Shown here: positions 51,554 to 59,850 of the stretch, piece by piece | Numbering within the stretch: position 1 is the stretch's first letter | How the letters are laid out: the number at the start of each line of letters is the position of its first letter | Assembly (NCBI GenBank): GCA_022841705.1 | Contig: JALHQZ010000003.1 | Location: 248,001-312,000 of the forward strand | Length of the DNA: 64,000 nt | Source: Pirellulales bacterium | GTDB lineage: Bacteria > Planctomycetota > Planctomycetia > Pirellulales > Lacipirellulaceae | Reading direction: 5' to 3' | Notes under the pieces: model-generated | What the model was told of the DNA's origin: nothing | Database searches by the model: none | Seen by the model: only the letters and a program-made list of their open reading frames with translations | Made by a program: the position numbers and the translations under genes

Positions 51554-53059
51554 TTAGAACAACCGCGGGCCACTCGCCGCGCGGCGGGCGTTGCGCGCGG
51601 GGCGCTTCGCCGGTGGCGCCGGCTTCGCGGTGATCTGCTTCCCCTGCGATTCGGTGATCGGGATCCGTTCGCTCGGCGTCACGCCGGCGGGGAGTTCGAT
51701 CAGGCGCAGGCGGTTGGCCAAGTCGCGGTCGCTTTTGGCGAAGCGTTCGATTTGCGATGTTTCGAGCGTGGTGGCGAACGCGATGCGGTGGCCTTCGCCG
51801 ACGGGCGCCACCAAAAAATATCGCCACTGCACCGGCACGCCGTCGACATCGCCGTTCGCCACTAGGCCAATCGCGTGGTGGCCGGCGGCGGTTTTCCAAT
51901 CTTCGGTCGCGACAATTTGTTTCAGGTTCTTGCCGAGCGAATGTTGCACATCCTTCTGCAAGTCGGCCAGTTTGGAGTGGCGGTCGGCGCTGCGGCGCGG
52001 CAACAGTGTGAGTGTTGTTTGGCCCAACAGGCCATGCTCGCCGAGGCAGCGCAGCGTTGTCGATTCACGTTCCACCGCCGAGACCAACCAGCGGCGGTCG
52101 TGCAGCACTTCGTAACCTTGGCGTTCGGTGCGCAGCACCAACTCGCGCTGCGGTTTGGCGAGGCTCGCTTTCGCGGCGGCGATCACCGGCGCGGCGAGGA
52201 GCGTGCTCGATTCGATCGGCTTGAGCTGCACGCGCACTTTCGAAACGCAATCGGTCCCCGGCGTGGCGGGGCCGATGGGGCGGCGGTCGGTGATCGCCAA
52301 GTTCGTTTGCGTGATGCGGCGAAGCTTGCGGTCAAAGAGCGCGACGCCGTTCACGTCGAACTCGGCCGAGCCCCCATCGACGGCGCCATGCACGCGGCCC
52401 TTAAAGTTGATCCGGGCAAAACCGGGGTTGGTTTCATCCAGCTCGCCCGTCACTTCGCACAGCGCGACGCCACCGAGGCCGAGCAGCCGGCCCATCGCTT
52501 GTTCATTCACCGCCCAACGTTCGTTCTCTTCGACTGGCTGCGTTGGCAGAATTCCATCAACCGCCAGCGGATCGCCGGCGACTTCCACCAGGTCGAGTTC
52601 ATCGCGAGTGAGTGGACCGTTGATAGCGGCCAAAATCACGCGGCTCTTTTCATTAACCGCGGTGAGGGCGCCGAGGTCAGCGCGGAGCCGCGGTGACTTA
52701 ATCGTCGAGCTCACCTTGATGTCCGCCTGCGCTTGGCGATACAGCCGCACCGCCGCCGCGGGCCGGCCGGACTCAACCGCGAGGATCTGTTCGTCATACG
52801 CGAACGCGCCCTTCACGGTCATCGGCAACTTCTGTTCTTCCAGCTTGGCGCCCGGCGGCAGGTTAACCAGCGCGCGGAACTGCGGCTTCACGAGCAGATC
52901 GCCGCCGATTTCGATTTCGATGGAAACCTCGCTCGTTGCGCCCACCGCCACCGCGGGCCGCAGGTCGAACTTTTCGCTCCCGCAGGCCGAGCTGCCAGCA
53001 AAGGGCGAGCCAGCGATCAGCAGGGAGAGTGACAGAACTCCAAGGTTCAACCGCCGCAT
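51554..53059 (-). CDS. Exported hypothetical protein
   Basis: 501 residues with a signal peptide (LGVLSLSLLIAGSPFAGSSA) and a mature part of alternating beta and helical regions. It has no cofactor or catalytic motif that I recognise. The C-terminus is rich in Lys, Arg, Ala and Pro (PAPPAKRPARNARRAA). Proteins of this kind, present in many Pirellulales, have no known role. The ATG at 53059 starts the signal peptide; an earlier in-frame ATG (53083) adds MGYLGDQL. A REP-like cluster follows its 3' end. Confidence 0.72.
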   Translation of the reverse strand: MRRLNLGVLSLSLLIAGSPFAGSSACGSEKFDLRPAVAVGATSEVSIEIEIGGDLLVKPQFRALVNLPPGAKLEEQKLPMTVKGAFAYDEQILAVESGRPAAAVRLYRQAQADIKVSSTIKSPRLRADLGALTAVNEKSRVILAAINGPLTRDELDLVEVAGDPLAVDGILPTQPVEENERWAVNEQAMGRLLGLGGVALCEVTGELDETNPGFARINFKGRVHGAVDGGSAEFDVNGVALFDRKLRRITQTNLAITDRRPIGPATPGTDCVSKVRVQLKPIESSTLLAAPVIAAAKASLAKPQRELVLRTERQGYEVLHDRRWLVSAVERESTTLRCLGEHGLLGQTTLTLLPRRSADRHSKLADLQKDVQHSLGKNLKQIVATEDWKTAAGHHAIGLVANGDVDGVPVQWRYFLVAPVGEGHRIAFATTLETSQIERFAKSDRDLANRLRLIELPAGVTPSERIPITESQGKQITAKPAPPAKRPARNARRAASGPRLF

Positions 53060-53778
53060 GAGCTGATCTCCCAGATAACCCAAAATCCGTGGATAACCTA
53101 AATCCGCGCCGCCATCGTGAGAGTCGAAACGACTCCGCAGAGTTTATCGACTCGAAGGGCAACCTGGCGTAAACGGCGGGGCAAAGAACGTGAGATCGGC
53201 TAACGCTACTACGGTTTGCCGCTGAACTTCGACGCATTCGGCCTAGAACAACCCCGGCGACATTTGCCACAGGCGCCACATTGCCACACAAGGTGCTGGA
53301 AACAACCCATTGGAGGGGTTTTTCTCTCGCTAACAACAGGCTCGGAGGCCCGTCGTACGGTGGAATGGCAGTCTCAGTTGGCGGGGCAAGACAGGCTAGA
53401 AAACCTATCCCACGGTGGGTGGCTGGGGTCGCGACCCCAGCGGAAGTGAGATCAATCTCGGCGCCTGCTGGGGGCGGCGGTTTTCGGGTGGCTGGGGTCG
53501 CGACCCGAGCGGAAGTGAAGTCAAACTCACCACTACTGGGGGCGGCTGACGCGCCGACCCCAGCCACCCCTCCGTTAACCTGGGCAAGTCAGGCAAGAAA
53601 GCCCAACCTGCGGAAAAATCGTGAACTTCTCTCGACCTTTCCGCACTTAATTGCGTAAAACTAGTGCGGACTCACATCGCTAGCAGCGAACAGCTAGGGT
53701 GCGCGCCGCATGCAGCAACGTTCACAACCCACCCGATTGGGTTATTTGTGAAGGCGGAGCCAACCCCAAAACAACGCC
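53060..53778. other. Intergenic region with palindromic repeats
   Basis: About 720 bp without a gene. It contains the 21-bp motif shared with 12235-12255 (53266-53286), and two copies of a unit GTGGCTGGGGTCGCGACCC-AGCGGAAGTGA at 53420 and 53489, each with an 18-bp palindrome or near-palindrome (CTGGGGTCGCGACCCCAG at 53423-53440). A promoter for the sigma factor gene at 53779 is expected near its end. Confidence 0.7.
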
Positions 53779-55446
53779 ATGATTCGCGCTTACACCATTC
53801 CGGCCCTCGATCGCTTGCGGCATCAGCAGGTGCGGTTCGCTCCGCGCGAAGTCCGGCTCGCCCAGATTGAAGCGGCCGAACGGCTGATCGCTGAGATCGA
53901 TCCCGACAAAACGTATCCGTACGAATACATCGCGTTCCGCATCACCACGTTCCGCCCCGAAACGGAACCGAACGCCAAGCTTGCTGGCGCCGACCTGCTG
54001 CACGATCTGCGGCTGCTGGTCGAAGACCTGTCGGACTCGATCGACGTTCTGGCCGACGCGATGGGCGAACCGGTCCTCACCGTCGAGCAAGTCGCCAAGC
54101 AATTCAACGTTTCAACCAAGACGATTTCGCGCTGGCGTGAATCGGGCCTCGTCAGCCGGCGGTTCGTCTTTGCCGGTGGTCGCAAGCGCGTTGGTTTCCT
54201 GCGCAGCAGTGTCGACCGCTTCGTGCGTGCGAATCAAGCCCGCGTGGAACGTGGCGCCAAGTTCAGCCAATTGACCGATCTGCAGCGCGATGAGCTGGTG
54301 GAACATGCCCGCCGCATGGCGACCGATGGCTCTTGCGCGACGGAAGTCTCGCGGTGCCTGGCAGCGCGCACCGGCCGCAGCGTTGAAACCATTCGCACCA
54401 CGTTGCGGCAGTTCGACAAGGATCATCCCGAGCTGGCGATCTTCCCCGATCTCGATGGCCCGCTGAACGAGCAGCAGCGCAAGAAGCTGTACGACGAGTT
54501 CCGCCGCGGCGTGAGTGTCGACAAGCTGATGAAGCGCTTCGCGCGCACCAAGACCACCGTCTACCGCATCATCAACGAACTGCGGGCCGCGGAGATTATG
54601 GAGCTGCCGCTGGAGTTCATTCCCAACGACCGCTTCAAGCGCAAAGGCGCCGACGCCGCGTGCCTGGGACCGATGCCCGACGCCGACACGCTCAGCAAAA
54701 AGGCCCGCCGCCCCGCCGGCTTGCCGCCGTACCTCGCCAGCCTGTACGAAATGCCGCTGCTCACGCGCGAGCAGGAACAGCACATCTTCCGCAAGTACAA
54801 CTACCTGAAGTACAAGGCGGACAAGCTGCGCAAAGAGCTCGATGTCCGCCGCCCGCAAGCGACGCTGATGGACGAGATTGAAGCGCTGCATCGCCAAGCG
54901 GTCGAGACCAAGAACGAAATCGCCCGGGCGAACCTGCGGCTGGTGGTGTCGATCGCCAAGCGGCACGTCACGCCCGACCAGAACTTTTTCGAACTGGTGA
55001 GCGACGGCAACATCAGCCTGCTGAAGTCGATCGAAAAGTTCGATTTCGCCCGCGGCAACAAGTTCAGCACGTACGCCACCTGGGCGATCATGAAGAACTT
55101 CGCCCGCTCGATCCCGGGTGAAACCAAACACCAAAGCCGCTTCCGCACGAGTAGTGATGAACTGTTCGCGCTCACGGAAGAGCTGCGCGATAACCCCACG
55201 CAACACGAAAACGCCCAGCGGCTGCGCGAAGCCAACATCCAGCGCATCCTCCGCCGGCTCGACGAGCGCGAACAACAAATCGTGATTTCGCGGTTCGGTT
55301 TGGAACGCGGCGTCGAACCGCTGACGCTCAAAGAAGTGGGCGCCAAGCTAGGCGTCACGAAAGAACGCGTCCGCCAGATTGAAGTCCGGGCCCTGAGTAA
55401 ACTTCGCCAAGTGGCGAAGGAGGAGCAGGTGACGCTGGATATTTAG
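53779..55446 (+). CDS. Sigma-70 factor with N-terminal HTH extension
   Basis: 555 residues. The C-terminal half is a group 2/3-like sigma-70: region 1.2 (LPPYLASLYEMPLLTREQE), region 2 (NGNISLLKSIEKFDFARGNKFSTYATWAIMKNF in pieces, at about 410-445) and region 4 (LTLKEVGAKLGVTKERVRQI). The N-terminal about 300 residues carry an excisionase/MerR-like helix-turn-helix (VEQVAKQFNVSTKTISRWRE) and a further HTH-like part (VDKLMKRFARTKTTVYRIIN). This extension is unusual and, to my knowledge, seen mainly in planctomycetes. It may direct the sigma factor to DNA or to a partner. Monocistronic; weak ribosome-binding site. Confidence 0.88.
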   Translation: MIRAYTIPALDRLRHQQVRFAPREVRLAQIEAAERLIAEIDPDKTYPYEYIAFRITTFRPETEPNAKLAGADLLHDLRLLVEDLSDSIDVLADAMGEPVLTVEQVAKQFNVSTKTISRWRESGLVSRRFVFAGGRKRVGFLRSSVDRFVRANQARVERGAKFSQLTDLQRDELVEHARRMATDGSCATEVSRCLAARTGRSVETIRTTLRQFDKDHPELAIFPDLDGPLNEQQRKKLYDEFRRGVSVDKLMKRFARTKTTVYRIINELRAAEIMELPLEFIPNDRFKRKGADAACLGPMPDADTLSKKARRPAGLPPYLASLYEMPLLTREQEQHIFRKYNYLKYKADKLRKELDVRRPQATLMDEIEALHRQAVETKNEIARANLRLVVSIAKRHVTPDQNFFELVSDGNISLLKSIEKFDFARGNKFSTYATWAIMKNFARSIPGETKHQSRFRTSSDELFALTEELRDNPTQHENAQRLREANIQRILRRLDEREQQIVISRFGLERGVEPLTLKEVGAKLGVTKERVRQIEVRALSKLRQVAKEEQVTLDI

Positions 55447-55599
55447 AGTGCGGATGTTTGACCGGATAACGGGATTAAAGAAGATCGATGGGATAGGGGT
55501 CCTGTTGGTCTTTTTTTATGTAATCTTTGGAATGCGTACTGCCGGCCATGGCTTGACTTTGATGGACGCCAGTGGCGCCCGGTCTTGTTTGAGATCTGA

Positions 55600-56508
55600 T
55601 CATGGCTTCTGCGCATCGAGGATTTCCACCAGCTCGTCCTGAGAGTTCTGAGCGCCAAGTTGTCGCGGTGTGAGCCCAGCGTTGTCAGTTATGGTAACGT
55701 CGGCGCCGTTGGCGAGTAGGTACTCGATTGTTGGGCGATCGACAATCTCCCGTGATGTTCCAGCCCAGTGAAGCGGAGTGTAGCCGGAGTTGTCTGTCGC
55801 GTTCACATCAGCTCCTTTTGAGATGAGCAGCTTCGCCACTAGAAGGCTCTTACACCGGTGCAACGGTGTTCGCCCCTCGTAATCACGAGCGTTGATGTCT
55901 GCTCCCGAGTCAATAAGCAGTCTTGCAACGGTGTCGCGTTGATTTTGGGTTGTGTTGTGAAGTGGCGTTTGCTTCCAGTCGTCTTGAAGGTTCGAGTCGG
56001 CGCCGCGATCCAGCAATAATCGCACGACTTCTTCGTATTCGTTCTCTGCGGCAATATGGAGGGCGGTGCCGTAATCGATGCTCGCATCGATCACGGCTCC
56101 CCGATCCAACAGGTAGGCCACGATCTCCTTATGTCCGTTTGCAGCGGCGAAATACAGGAGAGGCACCCCATCAGATCGTCTTGCGTTGGCGAGTGTCCTG
56201 TCTGCATCGATGTACGATCGTACCGAATCCAAATCACCGGACATGACGAGGTCGACTAGGACGAGTTCGATTAGGTCTTTCCTAGCAGACGCCTTCGCAG
56301 ACTGGGACGGGCCCAAGCCTTCAATCCCCGCAGCGGGTTCGATTAGCTCTTCGGCAGCGGACGTCTTCGCAGACTGGGACTCGCCCGCGACTTCTATGCT
56401 CGGAGCGGGTTCGGTTGGGGCTACAGGAGAAGACGCCGTCGCAGGGGACTGTGGCTTGCAGCCAAAAGAAAGGCAAATAAGAGCAAAGAAGAGTGAGCGG
56501 GTGATCAT
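55600..56508 (-). CDS. Ankyrin-repeat lipoprotein
   Basis: 302 residues with a lipoprotein signal (SLFFALICLSFGCKPQ; Cys at about 17). A Ser/Ala/Pro/Glu-rich linker holds two copies of a GESQSAKTSAAEELIE-like unit, encoded by a short DNA duplication. Then come about six ankyrin repeats, such as LLYFAAANGHKEIVAYLLDRG and TPLHWAGTS. Ankyrin repeats mediate protein contacts; with a lipid anchor they would act in the periplasm or at the outer membrane. No partner is encoded nearby. ATG at 56508 starts the signal peptide. Confidence 0.85.
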   Translation of the reverse strand: MITRSLFFALICLSFGCKPQSPATASSPVAPTEPAPSIEVAGESQSAKTSAAEELIEPAAGIEGLGPSQSAKASARKDLIELVLVDLVMSGDLDSVRSYIDADRTLANARRSDGVPLLYFAAANGHKEIVAYLLDRGAVIDASIDYGTALHIAAENEYEEVVRLLLDRGADSNLQDDWKQTPLHNTTQNQRDTVARLLIDSGADINARDYEGRTPLHRCKSLLVAKLLISKGADVNATDNSGYTPLHWAGTSREIVDRPTIEYLLANGADVTITDNAGLTPRQLGAQNSQDELVEILDAQKP

Positions 56509-56567
56509 GGCTGTCTTCACGTTGGCCTGACTTGTCACTAGACCGAATCGTCTTCAGTATGCGGGCG

Positions 56568-56638
56568 CCACTGGCGTGCCGCCAGTGGGAAATGAAGTCA
56601 GACATTACTCCGGGTTCCCACTGGCGGCACGCCAGTGG
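56568..56638. repeat. Inverted pair of REP-like palindromes
   Basis: CCACTGGCG-TGC-CGCCAGTGG (56568-56588) and CCACTGGCG-GCA-CGCCAGTGG (56618-56638) are each a 9-bp perfect stem with a 3-base loop and are exact reverse complements of each other. They lie between a lipoprotein gene start and the 3' end of a methyltransferase gene. A copy of the CGCTCGGGTC/GGACCCAAGCTAC motif follows directly at 56643. Confidence 0.9.
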
Positions 56639-56642
56639 CACG

Positions 56643-56668
56643 CGCTCGGGTCGGAGGACCCAAGCTAC
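56643..56668. repeat. Short palindromic dispersed motif
   Basis: CGCTCGGGTC-GGAGGACCC-AAGCTAC, the same unit as at 16371-16395 with one extra G. It follows the inverted REP-like pair directly. Confidence 0.7.
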
Positions 56669-56674
56669 AACCGC

Positions 56675-57595
56675 TTACGCCTTCTTCCGCAGCAACACCG
56701 CCGTCTGAAACCCATACGCTTCCGGCGTCACGCTCACCACCTCGAAGAAATCCTTCACCATGCTCGTGAAGTAGTCGGTATCGAAAAAGACTTGGCTGCG
56801 CATGTAGCGGCCGATGGTGAACATGCCGTAGTCGTTATTTTTGAAATACTTCTCGCGGCAGTAGAGCGTTTTCGAGAGGTCGAGGTTGCGCTGTTCGCTC
56901 AGCACGCGGATGGTGTGCTGGTCGTGGATGGTGAGGTAGGCGTAGCCGCCGGTTTTCAGCACGCGGCGGAGCTCCATCAGCCAGGTGTCGGTCATGTCGT
57001 CGATGTGCGTGAAGACACTACCGGCGTAGATGAGGCTGAAGTAGTTGTCCGCGAACGGCAGGTGCGGCGTGGTGGTGGTGATGCAGTAGTGGAACGGCGG
57101 GCTGAGGTACTGCTTGCTCCACATGATGTGCTCGCCACTGAGGTCGGTGCCCCAGATTTCGCAGCGGTCGGCCACGTCCACCAGGTTGCGCAGCATCCGA
57201 CTGCCGGCGACGCCAAGTTCGAGCACGCGATCGCCCGACTCGAAATGGTAGCCGGCGGTGGCCAAGATTTCGCGCATCTTGGTCACGTGCCGCACGCCCG
57301 ATTCGAGCCACTCTTCAATCGTCCGGCCGTAACCGAGCCACAGGTGTTCGGGCGGGTAGGGAAGGCCGTTGGCGTCGCGCCCCGGAGGCGCCGGCGGGTT
57401 CTTCGGCAGCAGGTAGGAGTAGTGGTTTTTCCGGAATGGAAAGTAACTAATAAAGTACGGCAGCAGCGTGGGCTGAATGAAGAGCGACTGGAAGCGCGTG
57501 AACAGGTTTTGCAGCACCACGCGCACCGGACCATGCACGATGTGGCTCCGCAGGAAATATCGGGCGCGTCCAAACCACGTCACTTTGCTGGCCAT
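56675..57595 (-). CDS. SAM-dependent methyltransferase
   Basis: 306 residues. Motif I is DRVLELGVAGSRMLRNLV at about residues 125-140, followed by EIWGTDLSGEHI and LPFADNYFSLIYAGSVFTHI, the pattern of class I (UbiE/COQ5-like) methyltransferases. The N-terminal 100 residues are hydrophobic and basic, perhaps a membrane-associated part. It lies just before the exopolysaccharide cluster but on the opposite strand. It may methylate a sugar or lipid; the substrate cannot be inferred. A REP-like pair lies downstream of its 3' end. Confidence 0.85.
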   Translation of the reverse strand: MASKVTWFGRARYFLRSHIVHGPVRVVLQNLFTRFQSLFIQPTLLPYFISYFPFRKNHYSYLLPKNPPAPPGRDANGLPYPPEHLWLGYGRTIEEWLESGVRHVTKMREILATAGYHFESGDRVLELGVAGSRMLRNLVDVADRCEIWGTDLSGEHIMWSKQYLSPPFHYCITTTTPHLPFADNYFSLIYAGSVFTHIDDMTDTWLMELRRVLKTGGYAYLTIHDQHTIRVLSEQRNLDLSKTLYCREKYFKNNDYGMFTIGRYMRSQVFFDTDYFTSMVKDFFEVVSVTPEAYGFQTAVLLRKKA

Positions 57596-58288
57596 GTGTG
57601 CCTTACTGTCAATTGCTAGCGTGTAAGCAGAACCGCGTGTGTGCGCAGTTCTGGCGTAAAACTTAAATGCCGACGGAAGAACCCTGCGCCCGATGGAAAG
57701 CGTTCACGAGGCGGCAGGATGGGAGGCGATTGCCCCCTTCGACCGACGAAAAGTTCGCCCAGACCCCTCGCCCCCTTTTTGGAGGATATTGTGGGCCCCG
57801 GGCAAGACTTTATCCTGGTAAAGATAAGGTATTCTAACAAGGGAAACGCTGCCGGAAAACCAACCGCGGCGGGCGTGGCTGGACGGCTAATCCGGCCCAT
57901 CGGGGCAAGCCGCACAGACTGCCCGGCCGGCTCGAACGGCACAAGCCGCCGGAGCGGTTGATTCGCCCAAATTTACCCAGTGCTAGCGGGAAATGCGGGT
58001 TCCCATTCGTTGACGGTTCGCCGCGCCGGTGCGTACACTGCGGGGGAGAGCAGCCGACGTGCGGAGCGACGTGGTAACCCGAAAGATTGGGTAACCCGTG
58101 TAACTGGTCCCTGTGAGGAACTTTTCGCGGGAAGAAAGCGTCGAAGTCGGCAGGCGACTTACTTATCTTGATTGACTACCTAAGAGAGCGTCGCTGAGGT
58201 AATGGGAGGCACGGGCCTCCGACCGCCAGGTTTCGGAAACCGTGGCGAAGAGGATTGGTTTGCATCCGCTTGTATTGATTGACTCCTC
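57596..58288. other. Long upstream region with hairpin-rich leader
   Basis: About 690 bp between the divergent starts of the methyltransferase and the exopolysaccharide gene. The distal half has no clear feature. The proximal part contains three strong hairpins: GGTAACCC/GGGTAACC (58073-58096), GGAGGC/GCCTCC (58205-58220) and CGCCAGGTTT-cgg-AAACC-g-TGGCG (58224-58247). A TTGATTGACT direct repeat occurs near 58168 and 58275. This is consistent with a structured 5' leader or regulatory RNA for the operon. Confidence 0.65.
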
Positions 58289-59827
58289 ATGAAGACTGCC
58301 ACTGAAGCGCGGAAGCTCGTTGCGGCTCGTTCGAATCCTCACCTCTCGCAGGCGGCCTTGTTGTCTCCCACCAAACCGTCGGCGGAACACGCGGATCGCC
58401 CGGTGGAGCGTCGGCAGGTGGGGCGTGAATATGTGGCTCAGTCGTGGCGGACCAGCTTGCCGCTGGTGCTGTGCGACGTGGCCTTGTTAACCTTCAGCAT
58501 CGCCGCGGCGCGGCAAGTGCTGTTCGTGTTCGGCGGCGTACTGGGGCTCGACGTATCGAGCAGCTTGCTCCCGATCGCCACCGGCTTCGTGCTGGTGGGC
58601 AGCGAACTCGGTTTGTACCCCGGCATCCGGCTGAGCCCCGTGGACGAATTCCGCCGGGTGATTGTGGCCGCCACCGCGATGTTCGCCATGTGGGCGGTCG
58701 GCGTTGCGATTCTCACCGGGGAACTCACCGTCCAGCGGTGGTTCTTGTTTTCAGCATGGGCGATAAGTTTGGTCGCGCTCACCGTGGGCCGTAGCGCCGT
58801 GCGGCGGCTATTAGGAACGCGCAAGTGGTGGGGGTTCCCCACGCTGGTATGCGGCGATGGCAAAGCGGCCGTGGAACTGCACCACTGGCTTACCACCAAT
58901 CGGCACTTGGGCCTGAGGCCGATGGGCGTCATCGCCGACCCCACGGTGCTGGAACTCGATGGCAGTGAAGAGTGGTATCTCGGCACGTGGAGCGAGGTCG
59001 ACCGCCTTGCTGCAGAAAAACATGCCTACTGGGCTTTGGTCGTTGCCGGCGAAGATCGCCCGGGCCATGTGTCGGAAGAAGTCACTAGCGCCCTGTCGGC
59101 CATGCCGCACGTGCAGTTGGTCTCGGACCTGACCGGGCTGCCTGACAATTGGACCGGCCATCGCCCGATCGACGGTTTGGCCGGCGTTCACCTGCAACAA
59201 AATCTGCTGCTCCCCGGGCCACGGGCCGTGAAGCGGGGCCTCGACCTCACCATCGCGCTAACGATTGGCTTGTTGTTGTCTCCGATCCTGTTAGTCATCG
59301 CGCTCTTGGTAAAGCTCACATCGAAGGGCCCGATTCTATTCGGCCACACTCGGCTAGGTCAGGATGGCCGCACGTTCAAAGCGTGGAAGTTCCGCACGAT
59401 GGTCGCCAATGCCGACCAAGTTTTGCAGCAGCATCTGGCCCAGAACCCCGAGGCGCAAGCCGAGTGGGCGAAGGACCAGAAACTGCGTAACGATCCGCGG
59501 ATCACCATGATGGGCCGCTTGTTCCGCAAGACCAGTCTCGACGAGCTGCCACAATTGTGGAACGTGCTGCGGGGCGAAATGAGTTTGGTCGGCCCCCGGC
59601 CGATTGTCTCGTCCGAGATTCGCAAGTATGGCGACGACTACTGGCTTTACTCCAGCGTGAAACCCGGCATCACCGGCCTGTGGCAAGTTTCTGGCCGCAA
59701 CAACACCACCTACGAAGAGCGCGTCGCCCTCGACGCCTACTATGTGCGGAACTGGTCGCCGTGGCTGGACGCGTATCTGCTGCTCCGCACGGTGAAGACA
59801 GTGCTGTTTGCGGAAGGCGCGTACTGA
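58289..59827 (+). CDS. Polyprenyl-phosphate sugar transferase (exopolysaccharide initiating enzyme)
   Basis: 512 residues of the WcaJ/EpsE-like family. Four or more membrane helices lie at about 45-180 (VLCDVALLTFSIAAARQVLF, VIVAATAMFAMWAVGVAIL), then a cytoplasmic sensor-like domain, one more helix (LDLTIALTIGLLLSPILLVI) and the catalytic part with KAWKFRTM and DELPQLWNVLRGEMSLVGPRP. It links a sugar-1-phosphate to undecaprenyl phosphate at the inner face of the membrane and so starts a polysaccharide repeat unit. It is followed by two GT4 enzymes and a Wzy-like polymerase. Its leader is hairpin-rich and may regulate it. Confidence 0.93.
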   Translation: MKTATEARKLVAARSNPHLSQAALLSPTKPSAEHADRPVERRQVGREYVAQSWRTSLPLVLCDVALLTFSIAAARQVLFVFGGVLGLDVSSSLLPIATGFVLVGSELGLYPGIRLSPVDEFRRVIVAATAMFAMWAVGVAILTGELTVQRWFLFSAWAISLVALTVGRSAVRRLLGTRKWWGFPTLVCGDGKAAVELHHWLTTNRHLGLRPMGVIADPTVLELDGSEEWYLGTWSEVDRLAAEKHAYWALVVAGEDRPGHVSEEVTSALSAMPHVQLVSDLTGLPDNWTGHRPIDGLAGVHLQQNLLLPGPRAVKRGLDLTIALTIGLLLSPILLVIALLVKLTSKGPILFGHTRLGQDGRTFKAWKFRTMVANADQVLQQHLAQNPEAQAEWAKDQKLRNDPRITMMGRLFRKTSLDELPQLWNVLRGEMSLVGPRPIVSSEIRKYGDDYWLYSSVKPGITGLWQVSGRNNTTYEERVALDAYYVRNWSPWLDAYLLLRTVKTVLFAEGAY

Positions 59828-59850
59828 GCGTTGTGGAATCGATTCCGCCG

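Noticed and set aside
51282..51899. Minus-strand frame through the REP-like cluster, ending CLKQPEAKR
   Set aside because: It runs across palindromes and overlaps the 3' end of the gene at 51554-53059; its repetitive PGVNAG-like text is translated palindrome, not protein. The CLKQ ending comes from repeat B.
54112..55278. Long antisense frame in the sigma-70 gene
   Set aside because: The plus strand shows clear sigma regions; the minus-strand frame has no recognisable domain.
55463..55470. Another CGGATAAC, as in the cargo borders
   Set aside because: An 8-mer is expected about twice by chance in 64 kb on both strands, and no other border feature surrounds it.
58005..58288. Known riboswitch (for example c-di-GMP) before the exopolysaccharide gene
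   Set aside because: Stems are present, but the conserved loop sequences of the riboswitch classes I can recall are not visible.
59557..59850. N-terminal extension of the glycosyltransferase at 59851
   Set aside because: The extra part overlaps the sugar transferase gene in another frame and its composition is that of a shadow; the GT-B fold begins after 59851.
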